Shown here: positions 20,476 through 31,224 of the stretch, piece after piece | How the letters are laid out: each line of letters opens with the position of its first letter | Numbering within the stretch: the first letter of the stretch is position 1 | Assembly: GCF_905171775.1 (NCBI RefSeq) | Contig: NC_053492.1 | Location: 322,441,578 to 322,505,577, forward strand | Reading direction: 5' to 3' | From: Rana temporaria | Lineage: Eukaryota; Chordata; Amphibia; Anura; Ranidae | DNA length: 64,000 nucleotides | The notes under the pieces: generated by a model | Databases searched by the model: none | What the model saw: only the letters and a program-made list of their open reading frames with translations | What the model was told of the DNA's origin: nothing | Made by a program: the position numbers and the translations under genes

Positions 20476-20580
20476 GTGAGGTTACCTATGCTTGACTCAA
20501 TTTCCAAAGGTGCATCAGTCTGCGTGGGAGCCAAGAAATTGTTCTGCCAACCTTAGAGTTCTAACATGCGTGGGAGAAAG

Positions 20581-20653
20581 CGTGCTGTGGCTTAGTTTGT
20601 TAAAGCACATGTCTAGTAAACAGGGAATCCTGATTTGACTTCCAGCAGTGCCT
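20581..20653 (+). tRNA. tRNA-Thr(AGT)-like pseudogene or SINE head
   Basis: TGGCTTAGTTTGTTAAAGC resembles the A box and D arm of tRNA-Thr. TCTAGTAAACAG is its anticodon loop, with AGT. The B box is degraded (GATTTGACTTC for GGTTCGAATCC). Acceptor ends CGTGCTG and CAGTGCC pair in about five of seven positions. A functional gene is unlikely. TGCGTGGGAG occurs at 20521 and 20567 just upstream. Confidence 0.55.
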
Positions 20654-20957
20654 TCCTTCAATTTTAGGAATCTCCCAGATATTGTAAAGTTATATCTACA
20701 AGCTACAGCTTCCTTCAGGCTTCAGAATGCCTGTTCATTCTTTTGCCAGAAAGGACAGAGAAATGTGCCTCATCTGGGGCGGTTGTGGCACGGATTGTCA
20801 TGAATGTTGTGTTTCTTTAAATGCAACTCTATGGTGCATCTCTGTTGTATTCACTTCCTGTGTAGTGTTTCCTGTTCCTGCTGATTATCATTCAACGAAC
20901 ATGGCGTCTCTACAGTAATGGCTTGTGCTGAACATGGCCTCTGTACAATAATGGCTT

Positions 20958-21235
20958 GTGCTGTCTTTACTTACATTACATCAAACACGGATTGCCCAGG
21001 TCCTCCAACAGGCTCACAGAGCCATGGGCTTGGCTCCTTTGGAGGTAGTATCTGCTAACCTGACCAGGAGTGGGTCTAGATCTTTGACAGCTTTGTGTCA
21101 TGTAGCTCCCAAAGTAATTTGCAGGGCGGCCTCCTGGTCGTCTATGAACATGTTTGTGTCCCATTATTGTGTTGAACCAGCTGCTCTATCTTCAGTTGAT
21201 TTTTGTTTACAAGTACTGTGGGTCGATGGTGTTAA
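20958..21235 (+). pseudogene. DIRS-like tyrosine recombinase C-terminus
   Basis: A frame with I-C-R-A-A-S-W-S-S-M-N-M-F-V-S-H-Y resembles the end of the tyrosine recombinase of DIRS elements, where the last Tyr is the nucleophile. A-H-R-A-M-G-L-A and S-R-S-L-T-A-L-C-H-V precede it. Only about 70 residues are recognisable. The unusual repeats just downstream (21296-21545) support a DIRS origin. Confidence 0.5.
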
Positions 21236-21295
21236 ACGTTCTTTTCTCAACATTTTGCCCACCCTGGTGTGTACGGCGAGTTATTTCCCACACGT

Positions 21296-21545
21296 ATGCT
21301 GCCATGGAGTCTGTCAGGAAAACGGGAAATTTCCTATCAAGTACTTACCATAATTTTCCTTTCTTGATAGACTCCATAGCAGCAGGAGTTCTATTCCAAA
21401 TGTCTGGAGTGGGCTAGTTACAGCACACGGCTGCTGGCTTGGAGCTAAAATTTATGGGAGAGGGGTCCTATAGGGGAGGAGTGGAGGCAAGGTTAACCCA
21501 CACCTATGCTGCCATGGAGTTTATCAGGAAAGGAAAATTACGGTA
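21296..21545. repeat. DIRS-like direct and inverted short repeats
   Basis: TATGCTGCCATGGAGT occurs at 21297 and 21505 in direct orientation, each followed by TCAGGAAA-type sequence. An inverted copy (ACTCCATAGCAGCA) lies at 21371, forming a hairpin of about 30 bp per arm with the first. Confidence 0.6.
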
Positions 21546-21589
21546 AGTATTTGATAGGAAACTTTCAGTTTTCTCTACTTAAGAATGGA

Positions 21590-21900
21590 GTGAATGCATC
21601 ATAAACCTTCATAAGTGCACTAGATCACTTACAGTAAGAGAAACTGCTACCAAACGCTTCACAAGGTGGTATTTTACACCTACCAATTTGCGTGCCATTT
21701 TCCCATCATTCCCCTCATTTTGATTTAGCGGATGTCTGTCCTCAGGCTCCTTCCACATTTTCTGGGACTGTGAAAAAATGTCACATATTGGGTGGCAATT
21801 CGAAATAAAAAACTTCCAATTGTATTAATCTTTCTTTAACAAATTGTCTATTTACATCCATCCCAGGCATCTCCACCCCACATATGAGACTCATGTGATT
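21590..21900 (+). pseudogene. L1 ORF2 C-terminal fragment
   Basis: A scattered frame with R-W-Y-F-T-P and F-H-I-F-W-D-C-E-K resembles the Cys-containing end of L1-type ORF2. It probably belongs to the L1 that starts at 15930. Confidence 0.5.
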
Positions 21901-22081
21901 AGGAACAGCGATTTTTCTCCTTCTCCAGTCAGCCTAGCCCCCACACAGTTAGAAACATTCCCAGGGAACACACTTAACCACTTGATTGCCCGCTAGTGTT
22001 AACCCCTTCCCTGCCAGCAACTTTAATACAGTAATCAGTGGCTAAAAATCGCAGATCACCGCCATTACTAATACAGTAAAA

Positions 22082-22958
22082 AAAAAATAAAAAATTTGCG
22101 CTCAGTGCAAAAAAAATGTGGATAAATGAATAAATATATCCTTGACAGAAATCCTGCCGCTAAACACCACAACCTTGATATAAGGCACAACAAATATATA
22201 CAATAAAAGTGTAGCGCTGGATGATGAACCATATGCAACCATATAATTCAATGTGTGAATATACAGTGAAAAAAGTATAAAAAACAAAAAATAATAATAA
22301 ATAAGTAGTGAATAGTGAATCACTAAAGTTCATAAATGAATATCCCCTGATGGAGAAAAATAAAAGTTCAATCAATTTGTGTAGACCTCCAGTGATAGAA
22401 GATAAATAAACGGAATCCAATGCGTGGAGAGACCCCGCCACCAGGAGGAGAAATTAAGGCTTACCGACTAGCCAGTGACCACCCTTCATAGAAAATATAA
22501 TCCATGACAGCCAGAGAACCGGCCTAGAGTGCTTGCCCCTTAGTCCCCTCAGCACCCCCCGAGCACTCTAGGCTGGTTCTCTGGCTGTCATGGTTTATAT
22601 TTTCGAAGTCACTAACATTGCGCTAGAATACAAAGCAGGCGGTTGTGACTCCGCTTGCTGCAGTGAGGACCATCACTCTGCTGAGCCTGTTTTGACTGGC
22701 TAGTCGGTAAGCCTTCATTTCTCCTCCTGGTAGTGGGTCTCTCCACGCATTGGATTCCGTTTATTTATCTTCTATCACTGGAGATGTACACAAATTAATT
22801 GAACTTTTATTTTTCTCCATCAGGGGATATTCACTTATGAACTTTAGTGATTCACTATTCACTACTTATTTATTATTATTTTCTTTTTATTGTATATTCA
22901 CACATTGAATTATATGGTTGCATATGGTTCATGATCCAGCGCTACAATTTTATTGTAT
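22082..22958. mobile_element. Palindromic retro-insertion with 15-bp TSD (PLE-like?)
   Basis: 877 bp flanked by ACTAATACAGTAAAA at 22067-22081 and 22959-22973. Two arms of about 330-390 bp meet near 22555 (GGCTGTCATGG and its complement beside it). The right arm has about 90 extra bases. A 15-bp duplication points to target-primed insertion rather than cut-and-paste. No coding sequence. Confidence 0.75.
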
Positions 22959-22965
22959 ACTAATA

Positions 22966-23458
22966 CAGTAAAACCTTGGATTGCGAGCATAATTCGTTCC
23001 AGAAACATGCTTGTAATCCAAAGCACTTGTATATCAAAGCAAATTTCCCCATAAGAAATAATGGAAACTCAGATGATTCATTCCACAACCATTTATTCAC
23101 ATGTTCTTCTGTTTATAGTCCATATAAAAAGATTATAGCAATGTGATAGCTTGTGTAACCATATGATAGGTTGTGTAACCATAAAATGTCCATCCACAAC
23201 TGGAAGCCTCCACAAGGGGATTAGAAGCAAAATCCAGCAGGAGCTACAGAGTATAAGAGAGAAGAGAGGTGCCTCCAAGTGTAGCAATATGTTGCTAAAG
23301 GTTGTACCTTAATTAAATGTAACCATATTACTACACTTAGAGGCGCCTCTCATCTCTTTTATACTCAGATGTGACATGACGCTGCTTGTATATCAAGTCA
23401 AAATGTATTTAAAAATTTTGCTTGTCTTGCAAAATGCTCTCAAACCAAGGTTTTACTG
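22966..23458. mobile_element. Pogo/Tigger-like MITE, TA target
   Basis: 493 bp, CAGTAAAACCTTGG to CCAAGGTTTTACTG, TA at 22964-22965 and 23459-23460. Its first 8 bp form part of the duplication of the palindromic insertion, so it was present first. Confidence 0.8.
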
Positions 23459-23788
23459 TAAACAATAAATAAATAATACAAATGCAATAAATCTATCCAC
23501 TATTTTGTAGACGCTGTAACTTTTTTCAAACCAATCAATATACACTTATTGTGATTTTTTTTACCAAATATATGTAGCAGAATACATATTGGCCTATTTG
23601 TTTATAGCGCAAAAAATAAAAACTGCAGAGGTGATCACATACTACCAAAAGAAAGCTCTATTTTGTGGGGAAAAATGGACTTCAATTTTGTTTGGTTACA
23701 GCGTTGTCAGTTAAAGTAACGTAGTGCCGTATCGCAAAAAATGGCCTAGTCATGTAAGGTGAAAATCTTCTGGTCTGTAAGTGGTTAA

Positions 23789-24349
23789 GGTATGGTTGCT
23801 ATGGGCAACTGATATGATGTGTGTGCACCCTGCTACCCACACATTGATCATTGCACTCACCTTGGTTATCTTGTTCACTTGCAGACATATTTTTCCAGTT
23901 TGGTGTCATGAATCGGTACACTTCCTCACATTTCAGCCTCTTCATGACCCTGTCTAAGTATCCTGGGCATTCAGGGTCCCATATCTCTGGACGGTCTTGC
24001 ACCAAGGATATTATGGCCTCATGTGAGATATCACGGGTTGCCATCGCTATGGTCCTTCTCTCTATAGTACACTCTCCCCAACTTCCTGTGTCATTCCCAG
24101 GTGTACCTTGTGATTCTGATGTGCTTCCTGTTGTTTTTCTTTTCTTTTGTTCACGCTGCTATCCACAGCTGAAACAGTGCACTGCGATTACCAGCGGTTA
24201 TGTGCAGATAGCTGCGTTAAATCGGTCCTGGGCCGTTTCTATCTGCACAAAACCGCAAATAACAAATCGTCACTAAACGCAGTGTGTGAATGGGGCCATA
24301 GGAAAGCACAGCTAAAAGCTGAATTCTATCCGCCCGTGTGAAAGGGGCC
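23789..24349 (-). mobile_element. Harbinger-type remnant
   Basis: Right end CGCCCGTGTGAAAGGGGCC followed by TTA (24350-24352), a common frog Harbinger-type terminus. The other end is lost at the family A border. It carries a MADF-domain exon on the - strand. Confidence 0.55.
23861..24044 (-). CDS. MADF-domain exon (transposon-derived DNA-binding protein)
   Basis: On the - strand, ATG at 24044 opens a 184-bp exon ending CCAAG before GTGAGT (donor at 23860). It encodes about 61 residues: I-S-L-V-Q-D-R-P-E-I-W-D-P-E-C-P-G-Y-L-D, the start of a MADF/Myb-like DNA-binding domain (acid/aromatic ERPxLWD-like core), then Y-R-F-M and W-K-N-M. PIF/Harbinger transposons often encode such a protein beside the transposase. 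The frame is intact, but the intron runs into another repeat after about 70 bp and no partner exon was found. A domesticated gene on the - strand is an alternative. Confidence 0.55.
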
Positions 24350-24422
24350 TTATGGGAAAAAAAATCCATACATTGTATAATTATACATCATTCTATGACA
24401 AAAAATGGAATCCCTAGTTTAA

Positions 24423-24919
24423 AGGGGTTGTAAAGGTACAATTTTTTTCCTAAATAGCTTCCTTTACCTTTACTTACCTCATCCTTCGATTTTGCTTATA
24501 AATGTCCTTATTTCTTCTGAGAAATCCTAACTTCCTGTTCTTCTGTCTGTAACTCCACACAGTAATGCAAGGCTTTCTCCCTGGTGTGGAGTGTCGTGCT
24601 CGCCCCTCCCTTGCACTACCAGAGAGTCAGGACGCTCTCTACGTTGCAGATAGAGAAAAGAGCTGTCTGTTAGTGGGCGTCCTGACTCTCCTGTAGTCCA
24701 AGGGAGGGGGCAAGCACTACACTCAACACCAGGGAGAAAGCTTTGCATTACTGTGTGGAGTTACAGACAGAAGAACAGGAAGTGAGGATTTCTCAGAAGA
24801 AATAAGAACATTTAAAAGCAAAAATCAAAGGATGAGGTAAGTGAAGGAGGACTGCACTAAGGTAATGGAAGCTTTTTAGGAAAAAAATTTTAAACACGCT
24901 GAAATTCTCTTTCAACCCT
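24423..24919. mobile_element. T2/Kolobok-type palindromic MITE
   Basis: Left end TTTAAAGGGGTTGTAAAGG with TTAA at 24419-24422; right end diverged (CAACCCTT). Arms of about 200 bp (for example CTGTAACTCCACACAG at 24547 with its complement at 24751). Confidence 0.75.
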
Positions 24920-25077
24920 TCGAAGGATAACTAATCTCACACATCGGAAAACCCTATCGAGAACATAAGATATTCCTTCCGTACAACTACATTATATCAC
25001 TTATTGTTTTAAAAATATACCCTTTTCAATCATATCACAGTTTATACAGCTTTGTATCAAAAGATTTCTTATTCTAA

Positions 25078-25560
25078 GAGCCGGTTCACACTGGGGCGAC
25101 CTGGGATCCGACTTGAAGTTGCCCCAAGTCGTGTAGTTGAGAAAATCAATGGAAGTGAATAGAGCCATCTTAATACACACTACTGAAGTCGCTCCGACTA
25201 CAGAAAAGGTTCCTGTACTACTTCAATCCGACTTGTAGGCAACTTGTACCCATTGATTTCAATGGAAGTTGCCTCAGAAGTCTGATCACTGTTTTAACTG
25301 AAGCAACTTTACAGGAAGAGAACATACATTTCTCAGGCAAACCCCTCCCTCCCACAGAGCTGATTGTTGTTTGATTGGCCACTGGAAAGTCTCCTGTCCT
25401 GGAGGCGACTTGAAGTTGCCTTGTACTGTCCTGGAGGCAACTTGAAGTTGCCTTGTAAGTTGCATGATGAATCATACTCAAGTCGTGTCCAAGTTGCCTC
25501 CCAAAGTCATGCTGGAAGTCATGTTGCTCCTGTGTGCAATATTTTCTTGTACTACCATAT
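25078..25560. mobile_element. Harbinger-like MITE, right end unclear
   Basis: TAA then GAGCCGGTTCACACTGG at 25078. The inside repeats variants of CTTGAAGTTGCC and CAACTTG on both strands. No matching right terminus was seen. Confidence 0.45.
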
Positions 25561-26329
25561 TTTCCTAAATAAAAAAAAAGTACAGCCAAAGCTTGTTTGG
25601 CTGTACTTTTTCTCTAGATCACAGGAGAGCAGAGAGCTGCTGCATCCACCAAGGAAAGTATTATTCTAAAACAAAAAACAAAAAAACATAGATCTCTTTA
25701 ATATAATTTTTCTAGTGCCATGACAAAATAGATGTTTTACACCAGATATAATATAATAATATAATATATAATATAATTGCAGTACTTTTGTGAAAGGGAG
25801 AAATGGCAGAATAAAATGTGCACTTTGTATGAGTTATAAGCTACCTTTACTTGCAGATAGATGAACACATTTTGATTGATATACTGTTTCTGTTTCACTG
25901 TCCTTATTGTGGCTAAATCCCAGTAGTTAAACCACATTGCAACACCTCCCTTCCACATTTGTTTTCTAGTAACTCCTTGGAATCTGTCATTTCTGCACCC
26001 TGTGCTGGCCAGTTTTTCTTAGCCTTGTCCACATATAGAGCATGTGCCACTTCCCAGAGGAACAGCCCAGTCCCAAATGGTGAGGTGTAGAGGTATACCG
26101 TAAGAATCTTAAATTATGAAAGTTGACAAATGATTGTAAAGTTCGCTGTTAAGGAAGTGCTAATAGTCAGAAGAAAGTAAGTCAAATGGCCACATCAAGG
26201 AGTACTGTATGCTCCTATAAAACTATTAAGTCCACCATAAAACATAAATGATCGACCATTTATGGTTTCCCTATGTTAAAAATGATATAATAATAATAAA
26301 TGTATAATAATATTGTGCATTGATTCTAA
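25561..26329 (+). other. qpct intron 2, unassigned AT-rich
   Basis: Low-complexity TAATATAATATAATA at 25745-25780 and poly-A runs. No gene or transposon terminus was recognised. Confidence 0.4.
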
Positions 26330-26537
26330 TGCCGTGTACACACGGTCGGACTTTTGACCGCGCAAAATTTCGGAATCGGAATTTCAGACGGGAAAATAGA
26401 GAACCTGCTCTCTATCTGAAGTCCGTCGGAAATTCCAACAGAAAAAGTCCGATGGGGCATACACACGGTCGGAATATCCGATGGAAAGCTCCCATTGCAT
26501 ATTTTCCATCGGAAATTCCGACCGTGTGTACGCGGCA
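26330..26537. mobile_element. Harbinger-type MITE, TSD TAA
   Basis: 208 bp, TGCCGTGTACACACGG to CCGTGTGTACGCGGCA, flanked by TAA at 26327-26329 and 26538-26540. Several internal inverted copies of CGGAATTTC. Confidence 0.85.
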
Positions 26538-26544
26538 TAAGAAT

Positions 26545-26600
26545 GTCACTTGGCTGAATTGACTTGTGTCTTTTTTCAACCTAACTAACTATGAATGATT
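26545..26600 (-). repeat. CR1 tail fragment
   Basis: GACTTGTGTCTTTTTTCAAC matches the reverse complement of the frog CR1 3' tail. Confidence 0.6.
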
Positions 26601-26728
26601 TTCTACTTAAATAAAGGTAATAATATCCCAGTACACACGGTTATTCCACAATGCATGTGTCAATCAATAGGTATTCCTCTTTATGGAATATGTATAATTT
26701 TTTAACATATTGTTTTCTGTATTAACAG

Positions 26729-27010
26729 CACATAAAGCAAAGACTGCAAAGACTCCAGGCTGGTTGGCATATAGAAGAAGATTCCTTCCAAAGTCAGACC
26801 CCTTTTGGATATGTAATGTTCTCCAATGTTGTTGCTACCCTGAATCCTACTGCCAAGCGTCATTTAGTCCTTGCTTGCCACTATGATTCAAAATACTTCA
26901 GTCCAGAGTGGGATGGCAGAGTATTCGTTGGAGCTACTGATTCAGCTGTTCCATGTGCAATGCTGTTAGAGCTAGCTCGATCACTAGATTCTCGTCTTCA
27001 GCAATTAAAG
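26729..27010 (+). CDS. qpct: qpct exon 3 (first zinc ligand)
   Basis: Exon of 282 bp (94 codons, phase 0/0), acceptor TTCTGTATTAACAG, donor AAAG/GTATGT. It begins H-I-K-Q-R-L-Q-R-L-Q and carries the core of the alpha/beta M28-like fold. LACHYDSK and GATDSAVPCA are intact. The Asp in GATDSAVPCA corresponds to the first zinc ligand (human Asp159), and the two Cys of LACHY and AVPCA correspond to the conserved disulfide of secreted QPCT. T-L-N-P-T-A-K-R-H-L-V-L is typical of QPCT rather than QPCTL. It lies 12,528 bp after exon 2, with transposons filling the intron. The coding sequence looks intact and under constraint. Confidence 0.95.
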
Positions 27011-27332
27011 GTATGTGTTAACCCACTATGTATGTTTAACACCTATATTATTTGTTCCATTGTCATTATGCTAGTGACCCTGTCATCAATGTAAAAAGTA
27101 TTTTAAATGCTAACTTACCATAAACATTTTTTTTTTACTTACCATGTGTCTTTGAACTTGTTAGCTCATTTGACTTCTTCAGAAAGAGTCAATTCCATAT
27201 CACACTCCACTACCTCCTGCAGTGTCATAGCCCTCTTCTCAAATGCATCAGCTCAAATATTACTGGTATTGAGTTTGTTTGTCATGACAAAATTGATGCG
27301 AGAAAAGAAAGGGACCACTGGTTTGCCTAGGA
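27011..27332 (+). other. qpct: Start of qpct intron 3
   Basis: Donor GTATGT and about 320 bp with no recognised element. Confidence 0.4.
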
Positions 27333-27369
27333 TTAACCACTTCAGCCCCAGAAGGATTTACCCCCTTAA

Positions 27370-28368
27370 CCACTTAAGCCCCGGACCATTTTGTTGCTAA
27401 ATGCCCAGGCCAGGTTTTGCGATTCGGCACTGCGTCGTTTTAACAGACAATTGCGCGGTCGTGCGACATGGCTCCCAAACAAAATTGGCGTCTATTTTTT
27501 CTCCACAAATAGAGCTTTATTTTGGTGGTATTTGATCACCTCTGCGGTTTTTATTTTTTGTGCTATAAACAAATATAGAGCGACAATTTTGAAAAAAATG
27601 CAATATTTTTTACTTTTTACTATAATAAATATCCCCCAAAAACATATATAACATTTTTTTTCCCTCAGTTTAGGCCGATACGTATTCTTCTACCTATTTT
27701 TGGTAAAAAAAATCGCAATAAGCGTTTATCGATTGGTTTGCGCAAAATTTATAGCGTTTACAAAGTAGGGGATAGTTTTATTGCATTTTCATGAATTTTT
27801 ATTTTTTTACTACTAATGGCGGCGATCAGCGATTTTTTTCGTGACTGCGACATTATGGCGGACACTTCGGACAATTTTGACACATTTTTGGGACCATTGT
27901 CATTTTCACAGCAAAAAATGCATTTAAATTGCATTGTTTATTGTGAAAATGACATTTGCAGTATGGGAGTTAACCACAGGGGGCGCTGTAGGAGTTAGGG
28001 TTCACCTTGTGTGTGTTTACAACTGATGGGGCGTGTGGCTGTAGGACTGACGTCATCGATCGGGTCTCCTTATAAAAGGGATCACTCGATCGATGCAGCC
28101 GCCACAGTGAAGCACGGGGGAAGCCGTGTTTACATACGGCTCTCCCCGTTCTTCAGCTCTAGGGAGCGATCGCGATCGCGATATAAACGAATAGCCACGC
28201 CGTCGTCTCGGATCGCTCCCCGCGGGTTACTGACCGCCGCATGTACCGGGGGGGGGGGGTCCCGATCGGACCCCCGACCCGCGGAAAGGCGGGGACGTAC
28301 ATGTACGCCCATATGCCTGTACGTGCCATTCTGTGGACGTACATGTACATGCGGCGGGCGTTAACCGG
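27370..28368 (+). mobile_element. Family A copy nested in family A
   Basis: CCACTTAAGCCCCGGACC to GGGCGTTAACCGG, flanked by TTAA at 27366-27369 and 28369-28372. About 1.0 kb, with no protein-like ORF. Confidence 0.8.
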
Positions 28369-28650
28369 TTAATGACCAGGCCATTTTTTGAGATATGGCA
28401 CTGCTTCGCATTAACTGACAATTGCGCGGTCGTGCGACATTGTACCAAAACAAAGTTGATGTTCTTTTTTTTCCCCCACAAATAGAGCTTTCTTTTGGTG
28501 GCATTTGATCACCTCTGCGGTTTTTATTTTTTGCACTATAAACAAAAACAGACTGACAATTTTTAAAAAAATTATATATATATATTTTTTCTACTATAAT
28601 ACATATCCAAGAACAAATATATAAAAACAACAAATTTCTTCATCAGTTTA

Positions 28651-29580
28651 GGGTTTGACAAATTTGCTTGGAATCTAGGAGCCAGCTAAAAAAGTTAGGA
28701 GCCAGAAAACGAGCGAAAGCGAACACATACGTGAGTAGCGCCCGCATATGTAAACGGTATTCAAGCCACACGTGAGGTATCGCCGCGATCGTTAGAGCGA
28801 AAGCAATAATTCTAGCTCTAGACCTCCTCTGTAACTCAAAACATGCAACCTGTAGATTTTTTTTAACGTCGCCTATGGAGATTTTAAAGGGTAAAAGTTT
28901 GTCGCCATTCCACAAACGGACGCAATTTTGAAGCGTGACATGTTGGGTATCAATTTACTCGGCATAACATTATCTTTCACAATAAAAAAAATTGGGATGA
29001 CTTTACTGTTGTCTTATTTTTTTAATAAAAAAAAGTGTATTTTTCCCCCAAAAAAGTACGCGCTTGTAAGACCGCTGCGCAAATACGGCGTGACAGAAAG
29101 TATTGCAACGATCACCATTTTATTCTATAGGGTGTTAGAATAAAAAATATATATAATGTTTGGGGGTTATACTTAGAGGGAAGGAGATGGCAGTGAAAAT
29201 AGTGAAAGATTACACATTAGAACAGCTGTTTAACTTGTAATGACAACGGCCACCACCAGATGGCGCCAGCTCACAGAAGGTCACAGCTCACAGAAAGAAG
29301 AGCTTGGGACTTCACAAGGCTGCAAAGCCGCGGCTTCAATTACCGGCCGTCGCGGGCCCGCCGTGATCGCGTGGCGGGGGAGGTGGGGGCGCACGGAGAT
29401 ACAGGATCCTGTGCCTCTGTGCGTCCCCACCTCCCCCGCCGCGCGATCGCAGCGGACGGTAATTGAGGCGGTCGCTTTGCGGCCTTGTAGGCCGCGGCCT
29501 CAATTACCGGCCGCCGCGGGCGCCAGGTCACAATTTCTTGTCGCAATTGCGACCTGGCGCCCGGATTTTGTCGACCCCTG
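28651..29580 (+). mobile_element. hAT-like element, GGGTTTGACAAAT family
   Basis: Starts GGGTTTGACAAATTTG and ends GTCGACCCCTG; the same family as 41199-42077. The left CA and part of the target duplication are lost. No transposase. The right third (29250-29560) is very GC-rich, with inverted copies of CAATTACCGGCCG. Confidence 0.7.
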
Positions 29581-30059
29581 GTTTAGGCCAATATGTATTC
29601 TGCTACATATTTTTGGTAAAAAAATTGCAATAAGCATATATTGATTGGTTTGCGCAAACGTTATAGCGTCTACAAAATAGGGGAAAGATTTAGAGACATT
29701 TTATTTATTTGATTTTTTTACTAGTAATGGCGAGATCAGCGATTTTTAGTCGGACTGCGACATTACAGCGGAAAATCTGACCCTAAGTCACACTTTTTGG
29801 TGACCAGTGACACCAATACAGTGATCAGTGCTATAAAAATGCACTGATCACTGTATAAATGGCACTGGCAGGGAAGGGATTAACACTAGGGGGCGATCAA
29901 GGGGTTAAGTGTTCCCTAGGAAGGTGTTTCTAACTGTCAGGGGGATGGACTGACTGCTCGCAGTACCACATGCACAGACCGACATACAGGTAGGTCGATT
30001 TGCGCAGCCAAGCCACCTTGCCTCAGTACATATGTGGAAGGCGGTCGGCAAGTGGTTAA

Positions 30060-31222
30060 AGCATCGAGCAGAGGTTGATATTATACGTTCTTGTGATCGG
30101 TCAATATGATTAAACTATGTTGAGATCCCTCTTAAAGCATCGAGCGGAGGTTGATATTATACGTTTTTGTTATCGGTCACTATGATTAAACTATGTTGAG
30201 ATCCCTCAAACAGACACCGCCATTTATCCAGAGCCAGCTTGATGGCTAACAGCTCAAGATCCCTGATGTCATATCTCTTTCCTTCTGGAGTATTATTTTT
30301 CAAAAAGGAAGCACATGGTTGCTTTTTCTTTGAATAGTTTGTACAGCTCTGACGGTCACGTGGATGCATCGTCTTCACAGAAGGGTTTAGCGTTATCTGG
30401 CCAATGTAAAGCTGGTCTTGTTTGGAAGGTAATTTTCAGTGTTAAAAGCTTCCATAGCTTTGGCAGGCTAGTTTTTGGGATCAGAACTTTTACAGGTCAG
30501 GGCAGTAATAGACACCACCAGGGAGGAGTAACCATTTATAAACTGATAATAATAGTTTGTATAGCCTCAAGATAATTGAGTTAGTTGCCTTTAGACTGGT
30601 GGGGGGGGGCAATCAATTAGTGACAGTTGACACCTTGTCAGGCTCCATTCAGAGACGCCTTGTCAGACTCCATTCAAAGGTCCTTGGGGATGAGGTACTT
30701 GACAAAAGGCACCTATGGTTGCTCAAAAAGGCACTTCCTGCCTTGGTGTAGAACCTGTTTTTACAATAGCATTATAAGACCATCAGCATGGGCTGACAAT
30801 GTTCATGAAGACTGGAAGAGTAGACAAGAATAACATCAAGACACACTGAATTCATTCATTAGGTGATGGAAGGGGCATTACATAAGCCAAAGGGCATCAC
30901 AAAATATTCATAATACCCATCCCAAGTGTTGAACAAAGTCTTCCATTTCAATCCCTCCTTTATTCAGATTAGATTGTAAGCCCCCATGGAATTTGGAGAA
31001 TATCCTGGCTCCATGTAGGCGATCTAATAGTTCAATGATGAGTGGCAGCGGGTTCTGTTTTTTGACTAGGAGAGGTATTCAAGCCCAGATAATTTATTTT
31101 AATTTAATTTATTTAAGGATTTAAGGTTCTATCTCTTTTCTCAAGGAACAAAAAAACGTTTTGAACAGCAAGGTGTGAATGAAGCCTTTTTTTTACACTT
31201 ACAAAAATATTTTTGGAAGTAG
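30060..31222 (-). pseudogene. Gypsy 3 RT and RNase H remnant
   Basis: On the - strand, a stretch from about 31110 has P-L-P-L-I-I-E-L-L-D-R-L and A-R-I-F-S-K (RT start). Further on, A-L-W-L-M at about 30890 resembles the region before the catalytic motif. Positions 30378-30157 carry Y-D-I-R-D-L-E-L-L-A-I-K-L-A-L and T-D-N-K-N-V (RNase H). Heavily mutated. The tandem GAGGTTGATATTATACG at 30070 and 30139 marks a 71-bp duplication. Confidence 0.7.
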
Positions 31223-31224
31223 AT

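Larger units (their letters stand above)
21940..23784 (-). mobile_element. Family A element, split by a pogo-like and a palindromic insertion
   Basis: Left part 21940-22066 (GTGTTAACCCCTTCCCTGCC) and right part 23474-23784 (TTTTGTAGACGCTGTAAC, ending TAAGTGG before TTAA at 23785-23788) match family A. The intervening insertions are 22082-22958 and 22966-23458. Confidence 0.65.
27337..30055 (+). mobile_element. Family A element with two nested insertions
   Basis: Flanked by TTAA at 27333-27336 and 30056-30059. It starts CCACTTCAGCCCCAGAAGG and ends GGTCGGCAAGTGG. A second family A copy (27370-28368) sits in its 5' end, and a hAT element (28651-29580) further in. The copy at 47063 shows the uninterrupted 5' sequence. 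Confidence 0.8.

Noticed and set aside
23799..24044. MADF exon as an unspliced 81-codon gene
   Set aside because: The conserved part stops exactly at a GTGAGT donor; residues beyond it are intron.
29240..29644. 134-codon Arg/Ala-rich ORF
   Set aside because: GC-rich palindromic end of a hAT-like element; open on both strands because of composition.
27337..30055. Family A as a hAT element
   Set aside because: Duplications are TTAA, not 8 bp, in every copy whose flank can be read.
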